In this document: piece after piece, positions 12,868 through 21,590 of the stretch
Position numbering within the stretch: position 1 is the first letter of the stretch
Layout: each line of letters begins with the position of its first letter
DNA from: SZAS-103 sp043747745
GTDB taxonomy: Bacteria > Pseudomonadota > Gammaproteobacteria > Xanthomonadales > Xanthomonadaceae
Assembly: GCA_043747745.1 (NCBI GenBank)
Contig: JAYTOP010000083.1
Span: 1-21,730 of the forward strand
Direction: 5' to 3'
Length of the DNA stretch: 21,730 nt
Program-made: the position numbers and the translations under genes
Notes under the pieces: model-generated
Seen by the model: the letters and a program-made list of their open reading frames with translations, nothing else
What the model was told of the DNA's origin: nothing
The model's database searches: none

Positions 12868-15834
12868 TCAGAACTTGAAGTTCAAGCTCGCATACACGAA
12901 GCGGAACGGCAGGTCGTAGGTGCCTGCGTCGTAGCCGTTCAAGCTGCACGTCAAGCAGCTCGGCGCATTCCTCTCGAACACATTGTTGACGCCGAACGCC
13001 AGTTTCATGCCATCGATCCCGAACGAGTGATCCCAGCCAAGCTGCACGTCGTTGTAGACGGTATCGCCCAATCTGTGGAAGTCGGACTTGGCGGCGCAAC
13101 CCGGCACGCCCACTTTCGCCGCGTTGGCGCAGGCTTCGATCACTGAACTGACGTAGCGGATATTCCAGCCCGCGTTCCAGTCGCCCAGCTTCCAGCCGAT
13201 CTGCACATTGGTCTGCCAGCGCGGGATCGCACTGTTATCCACTTCGACGCCAACCGTGCGCTGTGCGACATTTCCGTTCGCATCGACCGCCGAGTAACCA
13301 ATCGTGCGCGTCGCCTGCAGACCAGCGGTCAACTGGCCCCAGCTCCAAACCGGACTTGCCCAGTTGGTCTTGATGTCGAACCCGTTGGTCTTGATGGTTC
13401 CAAGGTTCGCCAGGAAATCGGTCGGCGGATTGAGGTTGTGTCCAGCGCCACGCGTGAAGCCTGCACACTGCGCGCCGCTGATCGAGCCAGCAGTGCATGC
13501 ATTGAGTAACTGCTGGATGTCCGGCGCCTGGATCGCTTTCTTGACCTTGTAGTGGAAGTAGTCGACCTCGAAGTCCAGCTTCGACGACCACGCCAGGTTG
13601 TCGGCCCAGGACGGGCTCCACACAGCACCGAGATTGTAGTTGTCGGACTTCTCCGGCTGCAGGTTCGGATTACCGCCCGTGAAGGTGGTGATCTGGGTAT
13701 TGGCCTGCTCGAAACTGGTGGGAACGCCCTGTGCGTGGCAACCAGCCACATATTGCGGACCCGCCGGACCCGGACTCCCGGTCGAGCCGCAAGGATCGAC
13801 CAGGGTTGCGCCGAACTGCGTCAGGCCGAACAACTCGCCGAGATTCGGCGCGCGGAAGCCCTGCGAATAGGTGCCGCGCAACACCAGGTCCTCAACCGGC
13901 TGCCAGCGGAAGCCGGCCTTGCCTGTGGTCGCGCTGCCAAAGGTCGAATAGTTGGAGAAGCGCACTGCGAAATCGGTACTGAAGCTCTTCGCCCATGGAA
14001 TCAGCAACTCGCCATAACCTTCATCTACGCTGTAGGCCGACTTGATGGGTGCCGCGAACGAATCCTGCGATTCGCCGTTCTGGCGCAGCGGATCGGGGTT
14101 GAACGAGCCCTGATAGCGGCGATGCTCGTAACCGACGGCGAAGCCGGCGAAGCGGTCGTCGCCCATGGCCCACAAGTCGCCGGTGAGGTTCGCGGTGAGC
14201 AGATCCAGTACCTGCTTGCTGGAGTCGTGCTGGTTGGTGAGGATGTAGTTGAACATCGCCGCCGTGGGCGGACGGCTATGGCCACCAAACAGATCCAGTG
14301 ACACGCAGCCGGGCACGGCCGCGCACACGGCCGGATCGCCCAGTGCGAGCTTGAGTTTGGCGACATTGAAGCCATTGAGGAATTCCTGCGACGCGTTGTT
14401 CTCGGAATGCACGTAATCCACATTCCAGTCCATCCCGTGTGCGCCCCACTGGGTGCTTCCGGCAGCGCCGAGATTCACATACCAGGTATCCACGGTTTGT
14501 TTGAAGATGCGCGGTCCGATCTCGATCGGACGCTTGGTGACCCAGCCGAAGTTGGTGGCTGGGTTGAGGTCGATGCCGAACGGGTTGTACGGATTGAGGT
14601 GCGAGATAATGATCGTGTCAGCGATGCCGCCAGTGCCGGCGAACGGCCCGACGAAAATCGGTTCAGGCGCTGCCTGATTAGCCGACTCGCGCTGGTTGTA
14701 CAACGCCTTGCCGTGCAGCCGCACCGAATCGTTGACCTCGTAGTTGAAACTGCCGAACAGACTCTTGCGCTTGCTCGGTGTCAACAGCAGGTTGTACGGC
14801 GCGAAGTTGAAACGGTCGGCGGTGCTGAAGTCGTGATAGGTGCCTGGGCCTGATGTCGGATTCGGGCTATTGCCAAGCGGGTTGTTGTAATTCGGAACGG
14901 TGACACCGTCGTTGAGTGTGATGTCGAACCAGTTGTTGCCCGCATGGTCGCAAAATCCGGACGGGCCGACCGCAAAGCCCAGGTCGCCATCGTTGGGATC
15001 CGTACCAATACCGGTTGACGCAATCCGCGGATCGCAGAAAGTGAAGCGCCCCTGCGGGGTTGCCGAACTGCCTGCGCGCTTGCCTGCGCCGGGTTCGGGA
15101 AATGAGGACTGCCCCCACGCAGCCGAACTGATCCCCTTCGACTCGACATAGCTGGCATTGAACACGCCATTGAACTTGTCGCTGCCGCCGCCCACAGTCA
15201 CGTCGGCTTCGGTATCGTCGCCGCCATGTCCATAGCTGCCGTACTTGACATGCACCAGCGCGCCGTCGAACTTCTTGCGGGTGATGATGTTGACCACGCC
15301 AGCAATCGCATCGGAGCCATAGATCGCCGATGCGCCGTCTTCCAGCACTTCGATGCGATCGACAATCGCGAGCGGGATGGTGCTGAGGTCGGAGCTGCCG
15401 CTGACGCCCGAGGCAGACGATTCGTTGACCCAGCGGATACCGTCTACCAGCACCAGCACGCGGTTGGAGCCAAGGTTGCGCAGATCCACCTGCTGCGAAC
15501 CAGCGCCGATGCCGCCACCATCCGGCGGGTAGCCGAAGTTGCCCGATGAATTGAACTTGGCGTTCAACGCCTTGCCGCTGGATGTCAGCTCCTGCAGGTA
15601 CTCGCCGACAGAGGTCGCGCCGCTCTTGTCGATGGTTTCGCGGGTGATGACCGCGACCGGCTGGCTGGTGACCTTGTTGGACTGCTTGATGCGCGAACCG
15701 GTGACGGTCACGCGGTCAAGGTCCTTGGGCTTCGAACCAGTGGTGGTGGCGTCCTGCGCAAATGCAGGCAGCGCGGCGGGCAGCAATGCGGCCAGGACGG
15801 CGGCGCACAGGCGGCTACGGCGGATCGCGATCAT
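12868..15834 (-). CDS. TonB-dependent outer-membrane receptor
   Basis: A 988-residue receptor that imports a ligand across the outer membrane using TonB energy. The signal peptide is MIAIRRSRL...ALPAFA-QD. The plug domain begins at LDRVTVTGSRI and includes VITRETIDKSGATSVGEYLQ, QQVDLRNLGSNRVLVLVDG, and IDRIEVLEDGASAIYGSDAIAGVVNIITR, the closest match to the plug consensus. A beta-barrel with many Tyr/Trp strands follows and ends in the export signal FVYASLNFKF with terminal Phe. The size and plug type resemble Xanthomonas/Caulobacter receptors for plant or protein-derived nutrients, but the ligand cannot be read. GGGGAG eight bases upstream supports ATG 15834; the in-frame extension to 15963 lacks signal character. 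It stands alone, with its own terminator and no neighbouring transporter. Confidence 0.94.
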   Translation of the reverse strand: MIAIRRSRLCAAVLAALLPAALPAFAQDATTTGSKPKDLDRVTVTGSRIKQSNKVTSQPVAVITRETIDKSGATSVGEYLQELTSSGKALNAKFNSSGNFGYPPDGGGIGAGSQQVDLRNLGSNRVLVLVDGIRWVNESSASGVSGSSDLSTIPLAIVDRIEVLEDGASAIYGSDAIAGVVNIITRKKFDGALVHVKYGSYGHGGDDTEADVTVGGGSDKFNGVFNASYVESKGISSAAWGQSSFPEPGAGKRAGSSATPQGRFTFCDPRIASTGIGTDPNDGDLGFAVGPSGFCDHAGNNWFDITLNDGVTVPNYNNPLGNSPNPTSGPGTYHDFSTADRFNFAPYNLLLTPSKRKSLFGSFNYEVNDSVRLHGKALYNQRESANQAAPEPIFVGPFAGTGGIADTIIISHLNPYNPFGIDLNPATNFGWVTKRPIEIGPRIFKQTVDTWYVNLGAAGSTQWGAHGMDWNVDYVHSENNASQEFLNGFNVAKLKLALGDPAVCAAVPGCVSLDLFGGHSRPPTAAMFNYILTNQHDSSKQVLDLLTANLTGDLWAMGDDRFAGFAVGYEHRRYQGSFNPDPLRQNGESQDSFAAPIKSAYSVDEGYGELLIPWAKSFSTDFAVRFSNYSTFGSATTGKAGFRWQPVEDLVLRGTYSQGFRAPNLGELFGLTQFGATLVDPCGSTGSPGPAGPQYVAGCHAQGVPTSFEQANTQITTFTGGNPNLQPEKSDNYNLGAVWSPSWADNLAWSSKLDFEVDYFHYKVKKAIQAPDIQQLLNACTAGSISGAQCAGFTRGAGHNLNPPTDFLANLGTIKTNGFDIKTNWASPVWSWGQLTAGLQATRTIGYSAVDANGNVAQRTVGVEVDNSAIPRWQTNVQIGWKLGDWNAGWNIRYVSSVIEACANAAKVGVPGCAAKSDFHRLGDTVYNDVQLGWDHSFGIDGMKLAFGVNNVFERNAPSCLTCSLNGYDAGTYDLPFRFVYASLNFKF

Positions 15835-15888
15835 CGATATCTCCCCAGAGAATGGTGGTGCGACGGCCGAAAGCCAACGCGCCCCGTG

Positions 15889-15900
15889 TTTGTAAACAAA
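15889..15900. promoter_or_regulatory. Short inverted repeat upstream of the TonB receptor gene
   Basis: TTTGT-AA-ACAAA at 15889-15900 lies 55 bases upstream of the receptor start, in an A+T-rich patch within GC-rich DNA. It could be an operator or part of the promoter. No convincing -35/-10 pair was found around it. Nothing else was seen in the 136-bp spacer to the next gene. Confidence 0.25.
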
Positions 15901-15970
15901 GTGTGAAGCCAGCGCAAGTGCAATGTTTCTCAATGAAGCAATTTCGCCGCCCCGGCAGCCCACCGTCGCC

Positions 15971-16780
15971 TCAGCCTCCCAGCGCCATCAGCAGCCCGAT
16001 CGCGAACAGGAACGCCGCGAACAGCCGCTGCAGCTGCACTCCGCTGAGCCGATGCGCGAGCCGCACGCCCAGCGGCGCAGCCAGCACCGAAGCCAGCGCG
16101 ATCCCCAACGCCGCAGGTACATCCACGAATCCGACACTGCCCTGCGGCAGCCCGCCGGATGGCCCGTGCATCGCGTAGCCGACCGCGCTGGCCAGGCCGA
16201 TCGCCACCCCGCAGGCCGATGACGTCCCGATCGCGCGCACCGGCCGCACGCCGCGCCAGATCAGCAAGGGCACGGTCATGCTGCCGCCGCCGATGCCGAC
16301 CACCGCCGACAAGGCACCGATCAACAGGCCGCAGGCCGCGATCAGCGGATCGCGCGGGACGATGGCGTCCGGCGTCGAACCGGCTGCCACCGCCTGCGCA
16401 CGCGGCTGCCCGAACAGCAATTGCGCCCCGGCCAGGAAACAGTAGCCCGAGACAATCCAGCGCAACGCCGTGCTCGACAAATGCACCGCCACCAGGCTGC
16501 CGAACCAGCCCCCGATCAGCAAACCCGGGACCAGCGCGAACACGGTCGGCCAGAGCACGCTGCCGCGCAGTGCGTGCGCGCGCGCCGACGACAATGCGGT
16601 GAACACGATGCTCGCGAGCGAAGTCGCGAGCGCGGCCTGCATCGCGAATTCCTTCGGTACGCCCTCCAGCGGCAACAACCACGCAAGTGCGGCGACCAGC
16701 ACGAGTCCGCCGCCGACGCCAAGCAGCCCGGCCAGTACCCCGGCGATCGCTCCGAGGAGAGGGAACATCAGATAGTCCAT
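15971..16780 (-). CDS. TauE/SafE family membrane transporter (sulfite/anion exporter type)
   Basis: A 269-residue polytopic inner-membrane protein with about eight hydrophobic segments. The two family half-repeats show the glycine-rich signatures LGAIAGVLAGLLGVGGGLVLV near residue 10 and GALSAVVGIGGGSMTVPLLIW near the middle. Members export sulfite, sulfoacetate or other organosulfur anions; the substrate is not deducible here and no sulfur genes are adjacent. AGGA six bases before ATG 16780 fixes the start; the longer frame to 16852 is rejected. It diverges from slt with a 90-bp spacer. Confidence 0.92.
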   Translation of the reverse strand: MDYLMFPLLGAIAGVLAGLLGVGGGLVLVAALAWLLPLEGVPKEFAMQAALATSLASIVFTALSSARAHALRGSVLWPTVFALVPGLLIGGWFGSLVAVHLSSTALRWIVSGYCFLAGAQLLFGQPRAQAVAAGSTPDAIVPRDPLIAACGLLIGALSAVVGIGGGSMTVPLLIWRGVRPVRAIGTSSACGVAIGLASAVGYAMHGPSGGLPQGSVGFVDVPAALGIALASVLAAPLGVRLAHRLSGVQLQRLFAAFLFAIGLLMALGG

Positions 16781-16856
16781 GCGAAATCCTGATGCGTGTT
16801 GAAGTTCAACCGCCAACATCCGCAGGCTCCACGTCGGACGAATGGCGTGCATCGGC

Positions 16857-16862
16857 TACACT
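16857..16862 (+). promoter_or_regulatory. -10 element suggesting a leaderless slt transcript
   Basis: TACACT at 16857-16862 (GGCTACACT) ends eight bases before the slt ATG at 16871. Transcription from it would start at or within two bases of the ATG. No purine-rich ribosome binding site occurs upstream (CTTCGACCCC). The -35 position reads roughly GTCGGAC, a weak match, so the call rests mainly on the -10 and its spacing. Confidence 0.35.
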
Positions 16863-16870
16863 TCGACCCC

Positions 16871-18955
16871 ATGCGATCTCTCCTTCTATCAGCTGGTTTG
16901 CTGCTGTTGCCGACCGCGCTTGCCGGGGCTGCTTCCCGTGACGCAGGCGATGCAGGCCAGCGCGCCTTGGTGCGCGAAGCGCTGACCCAGGCCGAAGTCG
17001 GGCAACTCGATGTGGTCAGCGCGCGCAGGCTCGCAGACGATCCGCTCGCACCCTGGATCGAGTATGCGACGCTGCGCCGCACTCTCACCACTGCCGCGAC
17101 CGGCGACGTGCGCGGGTTTCTGGATCGCTATGCGGGCCAGGTCGCTGCGACCCTGTTGCGCGAAGCCTGGTTGCAGGAACTTGCGCGCCGCAGCGACTGG
17201 AAAAATTTTCGCACGTTCTACGCCATCGGCAGCAACGCCGCATTACGTTGCGCGAACCTCGTCGCTCGGCTCGATGCGGGCGAACCCGATGTAATCGGAC
17301 GCGATGCAAACGGACGCGATTCAAACGGACGCGCTGCGGGCTGGTTCGACGATGCGCTCGCGCTGTGGCAAACCGGCAATGCGCTGTCGGCCGATTGCGA
17401 CACCGCATTTGCGTTGCTTGATACGCGCGGCAAGCTCACCCCGGAACTGCGCTGGAAACGCATCGACGCCGCTGCCGAAGACGCCGATACCAGCGTGATG
17501 CGCAACGCCGCACGCGGGCTGCCGCTGGATCAGGCCGCGCAGGCGAATGCCTACGCCGCCTTCATCGAATCGCCGAACGACAGCGCGCTGGCGTGGCCGA
17601 AGACCGAGCGTAGCCGACACGTCGTCGCGATCGGCTTGACCCGCATCGCCAAACGCGATCCGGGCGCGGTCGAGACACGGCTCGCGCGACTTTCGACGGC
17701 ATTGCAGATGGGCGAAGCCGATCGCGGCCGCGTGCTGTATGCGATCGCGCTGTGGGCGGTCGGCTCGTATCTGCCGGATTCGGCGCGCCGCCTCGCGGCC
17801 GTTCCCGCATCCGCATACGATGCGCGCCTGCACGAATGGCAGGTACGCGAGGCGATGGCGCGCGGCGACGATGCGGCGGCGTTGAAGGCGATCGTCGCGA
17901 TGGATGCAACGCAGCGCACCGATCCACGCTGGCAATATTTCGAGGCGCGGCTGCGCGAGCGCAAGGGCGACACGAAAGCCGCCAATGCGCTGTACCTGCA
18001 AGCGGCGCGCACCGCGACTTATCACGGTTTCCTTGCTGCGGATCGTTTGCATCAGGCCTACAACATCTGCCCGGTCGAACTGTCGATCACGCATGCCGAA
18101 CGCGCGAGGGTCGCGGCCACGCCCGCATTGATCCGCGCGCTGGAATTGTTCCAGGTCGACCGCATGGGTTGGGCCGAACGCGAGTGGAAGCAGGCGCTGT
18201 CCAGCTTCGACGACAGGCAGCGGCAGATCGCTGTCGCGCTCGCACAGGACGCCGGCTGGTACGACCGCGCCCTGTTCGCGCTCGCACTGGATGCTTCGGG
18301 CAAGCCGGCGCCGGACGAATTGCGCCTGTACACCTTGCGCTTCCCGCTCAACAACGCACGCACGGTGCAGGAGCAGGCGCGGATCAATGCACTCGATCCC
18401 GCCTGGATCGCGGCCGAGATCCGCGCCGAGAGCGGCTGGATGCCGGCCGCGCGCTCTGGCGCCGACGCGCGCGGACTGATGCAACTGTTGCCATCCACCG
18501 GCGCGAAGATGGCGCGCGCGCTGGGCATCGCATGGCAGGGCGGCGACACCTTGTATCAACCGCTGACCAGCATCGCGCTGGGCAGCGCTTACCTGCGTCA
18601 GATGCTGGATCGCTTCAATGGCCGCACCTATCTTGCAATCGGCGCGTACAACGCCGGCACCGCGCCAGTGGATCGCTGGCTTGCGCAACACGCGCAGCTC
18701 GAACCGGATTTCTGGATCGAGACGGTGAGCTACAAGGAAACCCGCGACTACATCATGCGCGTACTCGCGTTTTCGGTGATCTACGACTGGCGCTTCGATG
18801 GCAAGGCGGTACCGCTGTCTGATCGCATGCTTGGCCGCACAGTGCCGGAAGCTCAGAAACGCCGCTTCGCCTGCGCGACCGCGCCGCTTGCTTCCGCACC
18901 GACCGCGGCGACATCGACGGTTGCCGCACCAACGACAACTGAAACCACGCAGTGA
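16871..18955 (+). CDS. slt: Soluble lytic murein transglycosylase, Slt70 family
   Basis: A 694-residue periplasmic enzyme that cleaves the MurNAc-GlcNAc bond of peptidoglycan to give 1,6-anhydromuropeptides. The signal peptide is MRSLLLSAGLLLLPTALAGA. A long superhelical alpha domain (about 30-480) carries TPR-like helices, including DPRWQYFEARLRERKGDTKAANALY. The lysozyme-like catalytic domain has Glu520 in AEIRAESGW, then ARSGADARGLMQLLPSTG and LAIGAYNAGTAPVDRW, all diagnostic. A 15-bp tandem repeat encodes GRDAN-GRDSN-GRAAG near residue 145. The C-terminus has a low-complexity Ala/Thr/Pro tail. ATG 16871 is chosen because it opens the signal peptide. It is the first gene of a likely operon with the NDUFA9-like gene and cca. 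Confidence 0.95.
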   Translation: MRSLLLSAGLLLLPTALAGAASRDAGDAGQRALVREALTQAEVGQLDVVSARRLADDPLAPWIEYATLRRTLTTAATGDVRGFLDRYAGQVAATLLREAWLQELARRSDWKNFRTFYAIGSNAALRCANLVARLDAGEPDVIGRDANGRDSNGRAAGWFDDALALWQTGNALSADCDTAFALLDTRGKLTPELRWKRIDAAAEDADTSVMRNAARGLPLDQAAQANAYAAFIESPNDSALAWPKTERSRHVVAIGLTRIAKRDPGAVETRLARLSTALQMGEADRGRVLYAIALWAVGSYLPDSARRLAAVPASAYDARLHEWQVREAMARGDDAAALKAIVAMDATQRTDPRWQYFEARLRERKGDTKAANALYLQAARTATYHGFLAADRLHQAYNICPVELSITHAERARVAATPALIRALELFQVDRMGWAEREWKQALSSFDDRQRQIAVALAQDAGWYDRALFALALDASGKPAPDELRLYTLRFPLNNARTVQEQARINALDPAWIAAEIRAESGWMPAARSGADARGLMQLLPSTGAKMARALGIAWQGGDTLYQPLTSIALGSAYLRQMLDRFNGRTYLAIGAYNAGTAPVDRWLAQHAQLEPDFWIETVSYKETRDYIMRVLAFSVIYDWRFDGKAVPLSDRMLGRTVPEAQKRRFACATAPLASAPTAATSTVAAPTTTETTQ
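17296..17340 (+). repeat. 15-bp in-frame tandem repeat within slt
   Basis: Three consecutive 15-base units start CGGACGCG at 17296, 17311 and 17326. The first two differ at one base; the third diverges in its second half. They encode GRDAN, GRDSN and GRAAG in a loop of the superhelical domain. The unit length keeps the reading frame, so strand slippage could change copy number without destroying the enzyme. Confidence 0.8.
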
Positions 18956-18963
18956 GCGTTTCC

Positions 18964-19926
18964 ATGAAGAGCGCGCCAATGAAGATTTCCGTGCTCGGCG
19001 GCACCGGTTTCGTCGGCCATGCATTGGTCGAACGGCTGGTTGCCGACGGCCACGATGTCACCGTGATCAGCCGCAACAGCGCCCGCCACCTGGATCGCTC
19101 GCTACCGCCGAGTGCGGCGATCCGCGATTGCAACGCATACGATCCTGCGGCTCTCGCACGCGCCATCGGCGGCAGCGATGTGGTCATCAACCTGGTCGGC
19201 ATCCTCAATGAAACCGGCGGCTTTGGACGCAACGACTCGGGCCGCGGATTCCAGCGCGCGCATGTCGAACTCACCCGCAGCGTGATCGCCGCTTGCGGCG
19301 CTGCCGACGTGTCGCGTCTATTGCAGATGAGCGCGCTCAACGCCGGTCGCGGTCGCAGCCATTACCTGCGCACGCGGGGCGAGGCCGAGGAACTGGTGAA
19401 AGCCGCGTCGCTCGACTGGACGATTTTCCAGCCCTCGGTGATCTTTGGCCAAGGCGACGGCTTGTTCTGCCGTTTCGCGGCACTGCTGAAGATCGCGCCC
19501 GTACTGCCGCTTGCGCGCGCCTCGACAAAGTTCGCGCCGGTGTGGATCGGCGACGTGGTCGAAGCGTTCTGCCGCGCACTCACCGACGCAGGCAGCATGC
19601 GCCAGACGTACGAGCTGTATGGATCGGACATCGTGACGCTCACGCAGATCGTGCAGATGGTCGCGCAGCAGATGCGATTGCGTCGCTACGTCGTGCCGCT
19701 GCCGGATGCGCTCGGGCGCATGCAGGCGTTCGCGATGGATTTCGTGCCAGGAAAGCCGTTCTCCAGCGATAACTTCCGCTCGTTACTGACCGATTCGGTC
19801 GGCGGCATTGACGGCTTGCACCGGCTCGGTATCGTCGCGACGAAAATGTCCGCGATCCTGCCCGACATCCTCGGCCATGGCGAAGACCGGCAGACGCGGC
19901 TGGATCGCTACCGCGCGCGCTACTGA
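18964..19926 (+). CDS. NDUFA9-like atypical SDR / NAD(P)-binding protein
   Basis: About 320 residues of the complex I NDUFA9-subunit family within the NAD-dependent epimerase superfamily. The Rossmann motif VLGGTGFVGHAL opens the protein, followed by VINLVGILNE and SHYLRTRGEAEELV, where the Tyr-x3-Lys catalytic pair of true epimerases is replaced (YLRTR). That loss is typical of atypical SDRs that bind nucleotide without classical catalysis. The role in bacteria is not settled; a link to respiratory complex I or quinone metabolism is inferred from the mitochondrial homologue. Possible starts are GTG 18952, which overlaps the slt stop as GTGA, ATG 18964, and ATG 18979, which gives the shortest family-like N-terminus. 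Coupled translation with slt is likely. Confidence 0.87.
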   Translation: MKSAPMKISVLGGTGFVGHALVERLVADGHDVTVISRNSARHLDRSLPPSAAIRDCNAYDPAALARAIGGSDVVINLVGILNETGGFGRNDSGRGFQRAHVELTRSVIAACGAADVSRLLQMSALNAGRGRSHYLRTRGEAEELVKAASLDWTIFQPSVIFGQGDGLFCRFAALLKIAPVLPLARASTKFAPVWIGDVVEAFCRALTDAGSMRQTYELYGSDIVTLTQIVQMVAQQMRLRRYVVPLPDALGRMQAFAMDFVPGKPFSSDNFRSLLTDSVGGIDGLHRLGIVATKMSAILPDILGHGEDRQTRLDRYRARY

Positions 19927-19941
19927 TCGCATAGTCATCGG

Positions 19942-21186
19942 ATGCAGACCCAATCAATCCAGACCTACCTCGTCGGCGGTGCAGTGCGCGATCGATTGCT
20001 TGGCCGACCGCACGGCGATCGCGACTGGGTCGTGATCGGTGCGACGCCCGAACGGATGATCGCGCAAGGCTTCAAGCCGGTCGGCCGCGATTTCCCGGTG
20101 TTCCTGCATCCGAAGACCAGCGAGGAGTACGCGCTGGCGCGCACCGAACGCAAATCCGCGCGCGGCTATCGTGGATTCGTGGTCGATGCCGATCCAGGCG
20201 TGACGCTCGAACAGGATCTCGCGCGCCGCGACTTCACCGTGAATGCGATCGCGCAGGATGCGCAGGGCGCACTCATCGATCCATTCGGCGGCGCGCGCGA
20301 TATCGAAGCACGCGTGCTGCGCCACGTGTCGTCCGCGTTCACCGAAGATCCCGTGCGGGTGCTGCGCGCGGCGCGTTTCATGGCGCGGTTTGCAGCGCTT
20401 GGTTTTATCGTTGCGTCGGAAACGCTGGACCTCATGCGCACGATGGTCGCCGAGGGCGAGATCGACCACCTGATGCCCGAACGCACATGGCAGGAACTCG
20501 CGCGCGCGCTCGCCGAGCCGCGACCGTCGGCGTTCCTGGCGACCCTGCGCGAAGTCGGTGCGCTGGAACGCATCCTTCCCGAAGTGGATGCGTTGTACGG
20601 CGTGCCGCAGCGCGCGGAGTTCCATCCAGAGATCGACACCGGCATCCACCAGCAGATGGTCAGCGACATGGCCGCGCTGCTCGCGCCGGGCGATGCGCTG
20701 ATCGGATTCGCCGCGCTCACCCACGATCTCGGTAAGGCGCTCACGCCGAAAGAAGTGTTGCCGAAACACATCGGCCACGAGCACGCCGGGCTCGTGCCGC
20801 TCGCGGCGCTCTGCGATCGCCTGAAGATCCCGGCTGCGCAGCGCGAACTCGCGGTCATCGCGTGTCGCGAACACCTCAACGTGCATCGCGTCGATGAATT
20901 GCGCGACGACACCGTGCACGACCTGATCGCACGCTGCGACGGATTCCGCAAAACCGAACGCATCGACCAGCTTGCGACCGTCTGCGAATGCGACAAACGC
21001 GGTCGGCTTGGCCTGCAGGACAGCACGTATCCGCAGGCCGCGACCTTGCGCGCGCTGCATCGCGCTGCGCTCGCAGTCAACGCGCGCGAACTGGTCGCAC
21101 AAGGCGTGGTCGGCGAGGAGATCGGGGCGCGACTGCGCATTGCGCGCATCGCCGCCATCCACGCAGTGCGCGCGCAGCGTCGCTAG
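19942..21186 (+). CDS. cca: Multifunctional CCA tRNA nucleotidyltransferase
   Basis: A 414-residue enzyme that adds or repairs the 3'-terminal CCA of tRNA using CTP and ATP without a template. The class II nucleotidyltransferase head shows LVGGAVRDRLLG at 10-21, the metal-binding pair Asp26/Asp28 in GDRDW, RRDFTVNAIA and EDPVRVLRAARF. The C-terminal HD domain (THDLGKA with His261/Asp262) is characteristic of gammaproteobacterial Cca and has phosphatase/phosphodiesterase activity in E. coli. The gene follows the NDUFA9-like gene by 15 bases and is probably in the slt operon. Its end overlaps the convergent VanZ-like gene by four bases. Confidence 0.96.
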   Translation: MQTQSIQTYLVGGAVRDRLLGRPHGDRDWVVIGATPERMIAQGFKPVGRDFPVFLHPKTSEEYALARTERKSARGYRGFVVDADPGVTLEQDLARRDFTVNAIAQDAQGALIDPFGGARDIEARVLRHVSSAFTEDPVRVLRAARFMARFAALGFIVASETLDLMRTMVAEGEIDHLMPERTWQELARALAEPRPSAFLATLREVGALERILPEVDALYGVPQRAEFHPEIDTGIHQQMVSDMAALLAPGDALIGFAALTHDLGKALTPKEVLPKHIGHEHAGLVPLAALCDRLKIPAAQRELAVIACREHLNVHRVDELRDDTVHDLIARCDGFRKTERIDQLATVCECDKRGRLGLQDSTYPQAATLRALHRAALAVNARELVAQGVVGEEIGARLRIARIAAIHAVRAQRR

Positions 21187-21590
21187 CGCAGCAGACGCGC
21201 GTCGATCTGCGACAACATGCGCGCGATTGGCGTCCATGTCGTCGCGAAGCCCAGCGCGACGCCAAGCGCATCCACGGTGGCGTCGTACGTCGCCATGTGC
21301 CGATACGTCGTGAGATAACCCTGCGCGAGTTCCAGCGCGATCCCGAGACCGGCCAGCGCCATGCACGCGCCGAGTTGCAGGCAACGCTCCTCGAAAAGTT
21401 GCACTGCGAAGGCCGCAAGCGCGACATAGGCGATCAGGTGATCGATCTTGCCGATCATCAATGCCGGCGGAATCGGCGGCTTGGGCATCAGCGACAGCAC
21501 GATCACCGCGACGATCATCAACGCCCATAGCGCCAGCCACAATTGCGGCCTGCGGAACGTACGCAACATCGGCGGCAGGCCGGCGATCAC
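21183..21590 (-). CDS. VanZ-like family membrane protein
   Basis: A 135-residue integral membrane protein with about four hydrophobic helices. The first helix ends in SLMPKPPIP, followed by GKIDHLIAYVALAAF, a VanZ-family hallmark (D/K-x2-H-x4-Y), and later ALELAQGYLTTYR and ATYDATVDALGVALG. VanZ itself gives low-level teicoplanin resistance, but most family members have no known role, and resistance should not be inferred. The GTG at 21590 overlaps the stop of the upstream methyltransferase gene as GTGA, supporting this start by translational coupling; ATG 21569 is the alternative. It converges on cca with a four-base overlap and no terminator. Confidence 0.85.
   Translation of the reverse strand: MIAGLPPMLRTFRRPQLWLALWALMIVAVIVLSLMPKPPIPPALMIGKIDHLIAYVALAAFAVQLFEERCLQLGACMALAGLGIALELAQGYLTTYRHMATYDATVDALGVALGFATTWTPIARMLSQIDARLLR

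Noticed and set aside
12868..15963. A longer TonB receptor start at 15963
   Set aside because: The extra 43 residues overlap spacer and precede a well-formed signal peptide with its own GGGGAG ribosome binding site at 15834.
15971..16852. A longer TauE/SafE start at 16852
   Set aside because: The added residues are not family-like, overlap the slt promoter region, and a good ribosome binding site precedes ATG 16780.
17321..19024. A 567-codon open frame antisense to slt
   Set aside because: It shows no recognisable motif, and slt has a clear signal peptide and catalytic residues on the other strand.
21183..21590. A glycopeptide resistance gene
   Set aside because: The VanZ-like fold is widespread in environmental bacteria, and no vanA-type partners are present.
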